42,920 nt of DNA. It comes from Bacteroidales bacterium (GTDB taxonomy: Bacteria; Bacteroidota; Bacteroidia; Bacteroidales; UBA932). Below the pieces are notes generated by a model that was not told the DNA's origin, did not search any database, and worked only from the letters and a program-made list of their open reading frames with translations. The position numbers and the translations under genes were made by a program. Every line of letters begins with the position of its first letter. Positions within the stretch are counted from its first letter, which is position 1. Positions 35,693-42,920 of the stretch are shown one piece after another. The stretch is taken from assembly GCA_017461285.1 (NCBI GenBank), contig JAFTYS010000038.1:1-42920 (forward strand). The letters are read 5' to 3'.

Positions 35693-35866
35693 CCACCGGC
35701 GATAGCCAAACAACACAAGTTACTAATAATCAAATACTTACAAGAACCACATTGTCGCCAGTCCCCCTGTAAAAGGGGGTACCGGCGACAGCATATTATA
35801 CCAAATCACTGTAACTCAACAAATTACAAAACACCAACATCGCCAGTAATCACCAAAAACGAATAT
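35693..35866 (+). repeat. Tandem degenerate repeat (two units of about 86 bases) after the BACON-like gene
   Basis: Unit 1 (35695-35780) and unit 2 (35781-35866) both begin ACCGGCGAYAGC and both carry RTCGCCAGT about 60 bases in; between these marks well over half of the bases agree. In frame, unit 1 reads TTGDSQTTQVTNNQ and unit 2 GGTGDSILYQITVTQQ. Both resemble the last BACON strand of the preceding gene (GDLQSSMKVTQQ). Stops and a frame change separate them. A strong hairpin (GTCGCC..CCCCCT / AGGGGG..GGCGAC, 35754-35789) joins the units. Likely the remains of an internally repeated gene end, or a small repeat family. Confidence 0.6.
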
Positions 35867-35870
35867 ATCT

Positions 35871-37076
35871 ATGGTAATCACCAGAACAATATTGACCATA
35901 TTTGCCATTCTTGGTGTCTGCACTGCCAATGCACAAAATGACAGCAAGATACTCTCCAAGAATCCATCTTCTATAACATTTACAGTGGACGAAGGGCTTT
36001 CCTTGCCGGAAGATCATTTCTCTTATCCTGTGGATGCAAACCACATATATTACTCATCATTGAAGTATTGCGGTGTCGATTATGACAATGGATATTCTTT
36101 GGATGATAGTTTTTCTTCAAAGGATCACATACTGCGTCAAAGCCGGTTTACAGGAGAAAACATCTATGGTAATTCACATCAGGTCATGTTCTCAATGTTC
36201 ATAAGAGCATATGCTGAACATAGGCCTGTCGTCCTTTCTCCGGACGCAATCTGGCTGCTCATAAGTCAGTCGTTTTCGTATCATGTGAACAAAAACTCGG
36301 AAGAGCTTCGTTCAAAGATCGTAGACCATGAGGACAAGAAGACATTGGCCATCCGATCAAGCACCGACCTGATGTGCGAAGAAGCGGATTGGAGTGCCAT
36401 TGCGGATATGTTTGCAAATGCCATCATATCAAATACGAAAGGTGATATTGCAGAGACCCTTATTGCAGACTTTACAACTACCGGAGAAACCGAACGTATG
36501 GTATCACAGATCACACTTATAAACTCAATGAAGTCCTATTTCGACTATGAAGCGATCTGGGCAATATGCGGAATACCTTCGGTTACATTGACCGGAACAC
36601 CTGAAGACTGGAAAGAAGTGCTGGCCAAGACACAAAAGCTCGGTAAGTATGGATTGAGATGGTGGACTAAGAAACTGATTCCTATATTGGAAGAATTCGT
36701 TGACGCTTCTGAGGGAAAACCGGACTATAAGTTCTGGCAGGATATGGTCAAGAGAAGGAAACCCGGAGAAGTCAGAGGAGCCGGCTGTACCAGACGCTCA
36801 AAGAAGCCGACAAAATTTGACGGATGGTTCCTGAACTTCTTTCCTTTTGACGAGAAAGGACGTACCCCATCTAAGGTGGACATGTATCATCAGATGCTGC
36901 CTGAAGTGGTCAGAGCAGAATTCCTTTATAATATTGTAAATGCAGGAGGCGAAGTTCTGAGCGAGCAACCGATGGAGATGGTTGCCGGATTTGTCGGTTA
37001 TGAGGAAGATAAGGAAACATATGCACTGACTCCCGCTATCGGCTGGATGATAGGAACTTATAGCACGATAGACTAG
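35871..37076 (+). CDS. Exported DUF4419 protein
   Basis: 401 residues: signal peptide 1-21 (TANA-Q), then one long DUF4419 domain, recognisable by SPDAIWLLISQSFSYHVNKNSEELR (about 124-148), the AIWAICGIPSVTLTGTPEDW segment near 230-250, LRWWTKKLIPILEEF and KFWQDM. The domain is widespread in Bacteroidota and fungi; its function is unknown. Most members I know of lack an obvious catalytic motif. I saw no standard promoter between the repeat and the gene. A small membrane-protein gene follows after 6 bases. Confidence 0.82.
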   Translation: MVITRTILTIFAILGVCTANAQNDSKILSKNPSSITFTVDEGLSLPEDHFSYPVDANHIYYSSLKYCGVDYDNGYSLDDSFSSKDHILRQSRFTGENIYGNSHQVMFSMFIRAYAEHRPVVLSPDAIWLLISQSFSYHVNKNSEELRSKIVDHEDKKTLAIRSSTDLMCEEADWSAIADMFANAIISNTKGDIAETLIADFTTTGETERMVSQITLINSMKSYFDYEAIWAICGIPSVTLTGTPEDWKEVLAKTQKLGKYGLRWWTKKLIPILEEFVDASEGKPDYKFWQDMVKRRKPGEVRGAGCTRRSKKPTKFDGWFLNFFPFDEKGRTPSKVDMYHQMLPEVVRAEFLYNIVNAGGEVLSEQPMEMVAGFVGYEEDKETYALTPAIGWMIGTYSTID

Positions 37077-37082
37077 TTTACA

Positions 37083-37497
37083 ATGAAAGAGACGATACTG
37101 AAATATTGGTGGGTGCAGGTGGTCATGCTTTCTGTATTTGAGATAATGAGCATCTGTGTGGAATTGACATCTTGTGTCTTCTGGGCTGATCTGGTATTCG
37201 TATTATGCGCATTAACATTTCTTACCATTACCAGCAGGAGATATCTATCTGAAATGTTTTGAAGTAACCGAAAACAAACCGCTCTCCGCAGACAGTATAC
37301 TCAAGGCAACCATGGTTTCTATAGAAAATTCTTCTACATTTGCACAGATTGTAAGCAAACAGCCCTTCAGCATATTTGAAGGAGACTGGAATGAGTATTA
37401 TGCAGCAAGAATAGAGGTATGGCATAAAGATGCCGCAACTCGACAGGAACAGAAACTTTATGAAAAGATTTACAGGGTTGAAGGTTGGATGAGATAA
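37083..37497 (+). pseudogene. Small membrane protein gene broken by a frameshift
   Basis: Frame 1 from ATG 37083 gives a 59-residue protein with two hydrophobic helices (YWWVQVVMLSVFEIMSIC; VFWADLVFVLCALTFL) and a stop at 37260-37262. The next frame is open from 37216 and reads PLPAGDIYLKCFEVTENKPL and, to 37497, a soluble domain ending EKIYRVEGWMR. That frame has no start codon before 37312, yet its sequence upstream of 37312 looks coding. One extra base near 37213-37225 (for example in the TTT at 37218) would explain both: the restored protein has about 137 residues, two helices and a cytoplasmic or periplasmic domain. Either a real frameshift, a sequencing error, or two short genes. Confidence 0.55.
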
Positions 37498-37516
37498 ACA
37501 AGAGGTTAATTGATCA

Positions 37517-38575
37517 ATGAATAAATCAAGAATCATATCGATTACTTTGCTGGTGCTGTTCCACATTATGATTGTTGGGGCATTTGTGATAGATGCTGAA
37601 GCGCGTTATGGGATTTTGGCACTATATGTTTTTCTGTTCTGTATATGGGCAGTCGAACATAGGAAGACCAGAAAGATAGATGCCTTGCTGAACGGCATAT
37701 CCGCAAGACACAGATTAGACAGCAGGAATGTGACGATTCTTCAGACCGGATATATCAGAATGCGCATAGACCGTCATGCTGCCGGCAGCTTCAGTTTCAA
37801 AACCCTTCTGCAGATTTCGGTGAACGTTCCTCCGGGCTATGATGCACAGGGGATGAAGGATACTGTCGAAACCATAAATGAGATAACCAAAGAGCTGCAC
37901 TCGGAAGGACTGCTGGTTTCATGCAGGATGCGTGTTGATTCCATTGATGATGACGACACAGCTCTTCAGCGGGTCTATCCTCTGTTCATTACCGTAAACG
38001 AAAACATTACTCCAGAACGCCTGGGAAAGCTTTACGACTCCCTGCTGAAAGCAATCATTAATAATGGAAGCAATGATTGTGAGCACTTTACAATTACGGG
38101 AACAGAGTCCGGAACCATCTACAAGCATTACCGAGGCAATCTGTGTGTAGGAATGATAGAATGCGAACATGGCAACCGTGTCTTCTTCAATTCTTCCATC
38201 GACAGTCCTGTATATTACGGAGATGATGAGAAGGAATTCAGCGAAGTGCAATACAAGGAATTGAGAAGTTCCATCGCAGAAGATGGTCTCAGACTGAATC
38301 TTGATGAAGGTGCGGAATATATCAGGCAGATACTGAAGAAGCCTGGCAAAGGCATAAACACTTCCATCTTTAAAGAGGACGGCCATCTGTTGGTAACGGT
38401 CAGCGGCCGCAAGTCATCTGTAACATACCATCTTAAAAGACAGGATGGTATCTGGTGGATTTACGACTATGGAAACATGATGTCCGTACCGGTTCTTTCA
38501 ACGGAAAGCGAGACAGAAGCAGTACGCATGATGGTAAGGCTGGTGAATAACGTAAAGAGCAGACTTCAGAAATAA
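37517..38575 (+). CDS. Membrane protein of unknown function with two N-terminal helices
   Basis: Not recognised. 352 residues: helices at about 6-24 and 31-46 with a short link, then a soluble region. Residues about 65-190 contain two similar-looking alpha/beta stretches (GMKDTVETINEITKELHSEGLLVSCRMRV; ERLGKLYDSLLKAIINNGSND). A C-terminal part with GDGH-like turns and RQDGIWWIYDYGNM follows. Topology suggests a large soluble domain on one face of the inner membrane. It lies 19 bases after the broken gene and 10 bases before the C10 peptidase gene. Confidence 0.72.
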   Translation: MNKSRIISITLLVLFHIMIVGAFVIDAEARYGILALYVFLFCIWAVEHRKTRKIDALLNGISARHRLDSRNVTILQTGYIRMRIDRHAAGSFSFKTLLQISVNVPPGYDAQGMKDTVETINEITKELHSEGLLVSCRMRVDSIDDDDTALQRVYPLFITVNENITPERLGKLYDSLLKAIINNGSNDCEHFTITGTESGTIYKHYRGNLCVGMIECEHGNRVFFNSSIDSPVYYGDDEKEFSEVQYKELRSSIAEDGLRLNLDEGAEYIRQILKKPGKGINTSIFKEDGHLLVTVSGRKSSVTYHLKRQDGIWWIYDYGNMMSVPVLSTESETEAVRMMVRLVNNVKSRLQK

Positions 38576-38585
38576 ATAGGAATAA

Positions 38586-40394
38586 ATGAATGCAAAGGAT
38601 ATAAAGCTTCTGGCGACATGCCTGCTGCTGGCTGCATGCAGCATGGCAGCGAAGGCACAGACAATAGATGACGGATTTATCATAGATGCTCCTGACAGCG
38701 TTGCTGCCGGAGATACGGTAACAGTGCGCTATACAATAGAAACACAGCAGCTCCAGAGCTATATGAGCCCGCTTTTCAATGGATTTGAATTCATTGACAT
38801 GAACCATGAAATCCAAAACAGAGGCCGGAAGACCATCTACACCTTCATCTACCGTATAGTGCCGATAAACGCAGGAAGCCTTCTGATCGAACCTATGACA
38901 GTCATGCGTCAGGGGGAAGAGATCGTATCCAAAAGCAAGAGATTATCCGTGCGTCCGGACAAAGGGCATGAATATGCCGTATCAGGACTCAGGCAGCTGT
39001 TCCTCGAGAACGGAATGGACCCTGACACATGCGAGATATGTTTCGTTCACGAATCGCCAGAACTGACCATAGCGTCGAGCGTAAGATCGGGCTATTTTGC
39101 TGTGCTCGCAAACGAAGAATTCGCCAAAGGGCTTGACAATCCTGTGCTTGCATACGGATTTGAAGGCGGAATATGGTCGGCGCAGCCAGAACTCCTCAAC
39201 ATGATGGATTATTACATCTATCAGCTCAGACACATAAAAGAGAATTCCATAAAACCGGACGGACAAAGCATAAAGCCCCTTCTGGGAGATATAGCCTGGG
39301 GACAGAATGCTCCGTTCAATTCAGAATGCCCGACAGTAGTTTCAAACGGAGATACGCTACATGCTCTTGCAGGATGCGGTCCCGTCGCTTTCGGACAGAT
39401 AATGAAGCATTATGAACTGGATGGCAGCAAAGAACCGTCAAGACTTCTGGCTGAAATTGGCGCAGCAATGGGAACACAATACGGTTTGAAGGTATCGACA
39501 ACATACAGCAACAATTACAGAAAACCTCTTGTCGACCAGTTCGGATTCAGCCACCGATTCCGTCTCGTATCCTTGCCGCAGGACGAGCTTTTCGCCCTTA
39601 CATATCATGAACTGGAACACGGTAGGCCGGTAGTCATCATGAACGAGAGGCACTCGTTCATATGTGACGGCCACAGAAACGGCTACCTCCACCTCAATCT
39701 CGGATGGAACGGAAAATGCAACGGATACTACAGGATATTCAATGCTCCGGTCAGCGAACGTAAGGATATGCTGTACAGCATGATGGCCATAGGATTGATG
39801 CCTGACAGACACAAAGATGCGTCAAAGTCGGTCACATTGAATAAAAAGACAAGGCTGAAAGACGTCCTGACGACTGACGAAATGGAAAACCTGCATTCCC
39901 TTGAGATAAAAGGAAAGCTTGCCGGAGAGGACATCCGGATTTTGCGCAGGATGGCAGGTGCGGTAGATGACAAGAATTACATGTCATGGCTCGGATCGCT
40001 CCAGCATCTGGATCTCAGCAAGGCCACTTTCACAAATGACAACGCAGATCCATACATGTCGACTGACGCTGAGGCAATGAAGTTCAAGGTCTGGAAACAG
40101 ATATCCTACATGTACGGAAATCAGCATCGGGTAGAAAGGAAGGAATACGACTTCACATTCATGACCGAAGACCAGTGGCAGGAAATCCAGAAGTACAACA
40201 TGGACCGCGGATACGGGTTCAGGATAGTCAGGAACGGCAACCGTTATACGGTAGAGTACCTGCTTGAAAGCAGGAAGGTAGGAAGAAGCATGTTTGCCGG
40301 ATGCGTCAACCTTAAGAGAATCATACTGCCGAAGAATATTCTGGAAGTGAGTCACGACGCCTTTGAAAACACAGAAGCGTCGGTCATAAGGTAA
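38586..40394 (+). CDS. Exported C10 (streptopain-like) cysteine peptidase with BatD-like and leucine-rich domains
   Basis: 602 residues in this order: signal peptide (lipobox-like LAAC at Cys18, or cleavage at AKA-Q near 24); a BatD-like beta domain about 28-122 (VAAGDTVTVRYTIET, INAGSLLIEPMTV); a Spi-type prodomain about 128-215 (GYFAVLANEEFAKGLDNPVLAYG); a C10 domain about 230-405 with nucleophile Cys264 (LAGCGPVAFGQIMKHY), His356 (RHSFICDGH) and NLGWNG at 371-376; then BspA-type leucine-rich sequence about 425-600 (LHSLEIKGKLAGEDIRILRRMAG, LQHLDLS, CVNLKRIILP). The catalytic residues are intact. Likely an extracytoplasmic protease, substrate unknown. It ends 7 bases before the convergent recQ end. 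Confidence 0.82.
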   Translation: MNAKDIKLLATCLLLAACSMAAKAQTIDDGFIIDAPDSVAAGDTVTVRYTIETQQLQSYMSPLFNGFEFIDMNHEIQNRGRKTIYTFIYRIVPINAGSLLIEPMTVMRQGEEIVSKSKRLSVRPDKGHEYAVSGLRQLFLENGMDPDTCEICFVHESPELTIASSVRSGYFAVLANEEFAKGLDNPVLAYGFEGGIWSAQPELLNMMDYYIYQLRHIKENSIKPDGQSIKPLLGDIAWGQNAPFNSECPTVVSNGDTLHALAGCGPVAFGQIMKHYELDGSKEPSRLLAEIGAAMGTQYGLKVSTTYSNNYRKPLVDQFGFSHRFRLVSLPQDELFALTYHELEHGRPVVIMNERHSFICDGHRNGYLHLNLGWNGKCNGYYRIFNAPVSERKDMLYSMMAIGLMPDRHKDASKSVTLNKKTRLKDVLTTDEMENLHSLEIKGKLAGEDIRILRRMAGAVDDKNYMSWLGSLQHLDLSKATFTNDNADPYMSTDAEAMKFKVWKQISYMYGNQHRVERKEYDFTFMTEDQWQEIQKYNMDRGYGFRIVRNGNRYTVEYLLESRKVGRSMFAGCVNLKRIILPKNILEVSHDAFENTEASVIR

Positions 40395-40401
40395 TAGAAG
40401 A

Positions 40402-42324
40402 CTACTCCTGCGGAGGCGGGACGGTACCCAGATCGATGAGACGGCGCAGGACCGGGAGATAGAACGGGGTTCCGTCAGGTCCGGACGAAGTCCCGGACGA
40501 CGGGGAACCGAAGCGGCGGGCAACGTCATCCAGGGTGTATCTCCCTGACATTTCTACATTTATGAAACTGGTGATTTCTGCGGAGGTATCTTCGGATGCC
40601 GCCGCTGTCTTTTCTGCTGACATCTTCCGCGCGCTGCGGCAGACGTCGCATGTCCCGCAGTCAGCAGAGTCGGCCTGTCCGAAATATTCGAGAAGGTATG
40701 AACTTCTGCATGTATCATCTTCCGTGATGTAATCAATCATCTTCTGCATGCGCTCCATGGCCGAATTCTTCAGGAGTTCATATCGGGCAGGATCCAGGTT
40801 CACATTCTTCGGACGCAGACGTTCATGGTGGAGGAACAGGACTGTCGCATGGTCGCACGGGATGTACCTGATGACATGTTCCAGAGACAGCTTGTACAGG
40901 ATCTGGCGGAGCATCGGCACCTGCACATCCAGCAATCCAGCCAGATAATCCTCATCGACCGGCACAGGGAACGAAAATATACCGGTATACTTGCGCATCA
41001 GGATCTCCAGCAGCTGCACCATCTTCGGATCAGGGAAATCCACATCATAGAGATCGTTCCTGCTGACCGATATCTGCACTTTCGTAGATATGTCCACATC
41101 TTCAGACATGGTCCAGTGGCCCGTCCTCTCTATATAGACTATCGAGTAGTACGCAGCCTGCTTCTGAAGCCTGAACCTCCTGCAGAATTCATCGAGGTCG
41201 AACTTCAGCTGGCGGCCTGCTCCCTGGTCATATGGTATGTCAAAGAAGACATGAACCTTATGGTAAATGTCTTCGATATACTCGAGCGACGGGAATGAAA
41301 CCGTAGCGATCTGCTTGAGCCGGCGGGTATCTGACGCATTCCATATGGTCACGGCAAAGCTTCGCTTTCCGTCGCGGCCTCCCCTGCCGGCTTCCTGGAA
41401 ATATGCTTCCGGACTGTCCGGTACGTCGAAATGGATCACAAAACGCACGTCCGGCTTGTCTATGCCCATACCGAACGCATTGGTACATACCATAACCCTG
41501 ATCTCTCCCGATTTCCATTTCGTCTGACGGTCGGAGCGGCTGTCGGGGCCGAGCCCGGCATGGTAGAACGACGACGAGATGCCGTTCGCCGAAAGGAAGG
41601 CCGCCAGCTCTTCGGTCTTTTTCCTGCTGCGGACATAGACGATTCCGGTACCGTCCACGCTGCTGCATACGTTCAGCATCTGACCCAGTTTGTCCTCGCT
41701 GCGGCGGACGATGTAGGAAAGGTTCGGACGTTCGAACCCGCTCTTTATCAGACACTTCTCCTCGAAGCAGAGACGGTCCATTATGTCATCCGCGACCTGA
41801 GGCGTAGCCGTCGCGGTCAATGCTATCACAGGGGCATCGACCAGATCGCGAAGCTTTCCGATCTGGAGATAGTCGGGGCGGAAGTCATAGCCCCATTGGG
41901 AGATGCAGTGTGCTTCATCGACCACGATGAAGCTGACGTTCATCTCCTGAAGGTAGCTCCGGAATAGGGTTGTTCCAAGACGCTCCGGAGAGACATAGAG
42001 AAACTTGAAATCTCCGTATGCCGCATTGTTAAGAGCAAGGTCGACTTCCCTGCGGCCCATTCCGGCATTGACGCACAATGCCTTGATGCCGCGGTCGTTC
42101 AGGTTCTGGACCTGGTCCTTCATCAGGGCGATGAGCGGAGTGACGACTATCGCAATGCCCTCCTTCATCATCGCAGGTACCTGGAAGCATACCGACTTTC
42201 CACCGCCTGTAGGAAGAATTGCAAGCACATCCCGGCCCTCCAATGCAGTGCGGACGATGTCCTCCTGCTTCGGACGGAAAGAGTCATAACCCCAATATTT
42301 CTGCAATGTTTCTACAGGCGTCAT
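40402..42324 (-). CDS. recQ: ATP-dependent DNA helicase RecQ
   Basis: 3'-5' helicase of recombination and fork repair. From ATG 42324 it has 640 residues; the frame extends 22 codons further upstream but without family similarity. It shows the Q-motif FRPKQ (16-20), Walker A TGGGKS (39-44), DEAH (136-139) in VVDEAHCISQWGYDFRPDY, and helicase motif VI QEAGRGGRDG. The RecQ-C-terminal zinc site is present (CRSSYLLEYFG with CGTCDVC), then a winged helix. There is no HRDC domain; the tail instead ends in a short segment (SGRYTLDDVARRFGS). A TACTTTTG element is 24 bases upstream. Confidence 0.95.
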   Translation of the reverse strand: MTPVETLQKYWGYDSFRPKQEDIVRTALEGRDVLAILPTGGGKSVCFQVPAMMKEGIAIVVTPLIALMKDQVQNLNDRGIKALCVNAGMGRREVDLALNNAAYGDFKFLYVSPERLGTTLFRSYLQEMNVSFIVVDEAHCISQWGYDFRPDYLQIGKLRDLVDAPVIALTATATPQVADDIMDRLCFEEKCLIKSGFERPNLSYIVRRSEDKLGQMLNVCSSVDGTGIVYVRSRKKTEELAAFLSANGISSSFYHAGLGPDSRSDRQTKWKSGEIRVMVCTNAFGMGIDKPDVRFVIHFDVPDSPEAYFQEAGRGGRDGKRSFAVTIWNASDTRRLKQIATVSFPSLEYIEDIYHKVHVFFDIPYDQGAGRQLKFDLDEFCRRFRLQKQAAYYSIVYIERTGHWTMSEDVDISTKVQISVSRNDLYDVDFPDPKMVQLLEILMRKYTGIFSFPVPVDEDYLAGLLDVQVPMLRQILYKLSLEHVIRYIPCDHATVLFLHHERLRPKNVNLDPARYELLKNSAMERMQKMIDYITEDDTCRSSYLLEYFGQADSADCGTCDVCRSARKMSAEKTAAASEDTSAEITSFINVEMSGRYTLDDVARRFGSPSSGTSSGPDGTPFYLPVLRRLIDLGTVPPPQE

Positions 42325-42347
42325 TTTTGCATATCGGTCTTTGATTA

Positions 42348-42355
42348 CAAAAGTA
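42348..42355 (-). promoter_or_regulatory. Probable -7 element of the recQ promoter
   Basis: TACTTTTG on the minus strand, 23 bases upstream of the chosen recQ start. This position supports ATG 42324 over the longer frame, whose start at 42390 would lie upstream of the promoter. Confidence 0.5.
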
Positions 42356-42375
42356 AGAAAATCTTTGATTTTGAG

Positions 42376-42406
42376 TTTGCCATATCGCAAAAAAAAGTTA
42401 TTTTTG
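42376..42406 (+). promoter_or_regulatory. pckA promoter (TTTG-N19-TATTTTTG)
   Basis: TTTG (42376-42379) and TATTTTTG (42399-42406) at 19-base spacing: the best vegetative promoter match in the window next to that of ffs. The leader to the pckA ATG would be about 55 bases. Confidence 0.75.
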
Positions 42407-42467
42407 CATCGCCCGAACTAGGGATGAAAGAAAATGTTATAAACCTTAAATATTTTACTTAAAAATT

Positions 42468-42920
42468 ATGAGCAAAATTGATTTGACCAAGTACGGTATT
42501 ACCGATGTGACAGAGATTGTTCACAACCCGTCTTATGAGTACCTCTTCGAGGAGGAGACCAATCCAAACCTCGAGGGATACGAGAAAGGCCAGCTTACTG
42601 AGCTTGATACCATCAACGTGATGACAGGTATCTACACAGGACGTTCTCCTAAGGACAAGTTCTTCGTAATGAACGAGGCAAGCAAGGACACTGTATGGTG
42701 GACTTCAGAGGAGTACAAGAACGACAACAAGCCATGTTCAGAAGAGGCTTGGGCTGACCTCCGCGCTAAGGCCATCAAGCAGCTCAACTCAGCTAAGAAG
42801 CTTTATGTCGTAGATACATTCTGCGGTACCAACGAGGCTACCCGTCTTAAGGTACGTTTCATCATGGAAGTTGCATGGCAGGCACATTTCGTAAAGAACA
42901 TGTTCATCCGTCCTACAGAG
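42468..42920 (+). CDS. pckA: Phosphoenolpyruvate carboxykinase (ATP) (partial; C-terminus outside window)
   Basis: Interconverts oxaloacetate and phosphoenolpyruvate; in gut Bacteroidota it mainly fixes CO2 onto PEP on the way to succinate. The 151 visible codons from ATG 42468 begin [21 protein letters not shown] and contain [15 protein letters not shown] (about 53-67), the conserved substrate-binding GRSPKDK, and [20 protein letters not shown]. The catalytic and kinase loops lie beyond the edge. Codon choice here (GGT, GTA, CGT, few rare codons) looks more biased than in neighbours, as expected for a highly expressed gene. Confidence 0.96.
   Translation, partial: MSKIDLTKYGITDVTEIVHNPSYEYLFEEETNPNLEGYEKGQLTELDTINVMTGIYTGRSPKDKFFVMNEASKDTVWWTSEEYKNDNKPCSEEAWADLRAKAIKQLNSAKKLYVVDTFCGTNEATRLKVRFIMEVAWQAHFVKNMFIRPTE

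Noticed and set aside
42325..42390. 22-codon N-terminal extension of recQ.
   Set aside because: It would place the start codon upstream of the predicted promoter and adds sequence unlike RecQ N-termini.
1..42920. CRISPR arrays, insertion sequences, integrases, toxin-antitoxin pairs and phage genes.
   Set aside because: I looked on both strands and found no regularly spaced repeats, no transposase or integrase motifs and no pair of small genes of that kind. The only tandem repeat is the two-unit one at 35695-35866, which has too few and too diverged units for CRISPR.

Overview
The window is bacterial chromosome from the phylum Bacteroidota, most likely order Bacteroidales. The support is a short primary sigma factor without region 1.1, about ten promoters of the Bacteroidota type (TAnnTTTG, sometimes with TTTG 19-20 bases upstream), Bacteroidota-typical lipoproteins, a TonB receptor paired with a DUF4249 protein, a BACON-like domain, and sulfonolipid genes of the kind known from Alistipes, Flavobacterium and Chryseobacterium. 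Genus cannot be fixed from the sequence alone. No transposase, integrase, phage gene or CRISPR array was seen.

Region 1 (1-3970, minus strand) is a tight four-gene operon: a two-module VOC protein, a cysteate-fatty acyltransferase, a short-chain reductase and a cysteate synthase that runs off the left edge. Together the last three would make the sulfonolipid base capnine from phosphoserine, sulfite and a fatty acyl donor. The VOC protein at the head of the operon has no assigned role. Region 2 (4068-8182, minus) is degP/htrA-rpoD-argS, ending in a strong terminator. Region 3 (8279-11420, plus) carries dnaN, a DnaQ-like exonuclease, a degenerate FAH-fold protein and a thioredoxin lipoprotein; it ends in a terminator shared with a convergent tRNA-Thr gene.

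Region 4 (11.5-19 kb) holds a YhiN-type flavoprotein, mnmA, cdd, the SRP RNA gene, an M64 peptidase and a tsaD-flavoprotein pair. Region 5 (19-28.8 kb, plus) is an apparent operon tamB-rsmI-like-folB-mtaB-MBL hydrolase-ykvA, followed by a catalase. tsaD, mtaB, mnmA, argS, the tRNA gene and ffs make this stretch rich in translation functions.

Region 6 (28.8-40.4 kb) is the accessory part. On the minus strand are a TonB receptor, a DUF4249 lipoprotein and two small unknown lipoproteins. On the plus strand is a run of exported or membrane proteins: a beta-barrel, two unknown exported proteins, a BACON-like lipoprotein with decayed repeats after it, a DUF4419 protein, a frame-broken small membrane protein, a two-helix membrane protein and a C10 cysteine peptidase with an unusual domain order. 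Region 7 (40.4 kb to the end) has recQ on the minus strand and, divergently, pckA behind a near-ideal promoter; pckA runs off the right edge.

Functional calls rest on recognition of family motifs by eye; no database search was run. The best candidates for new biology are the VOC protein of the sulfonolipid operon, the exported-protein run at 33.5-40.4 kb, and several altered proteins: FAH without metal ligands, MnmA with a long insert, and TamB without a standard start codon.
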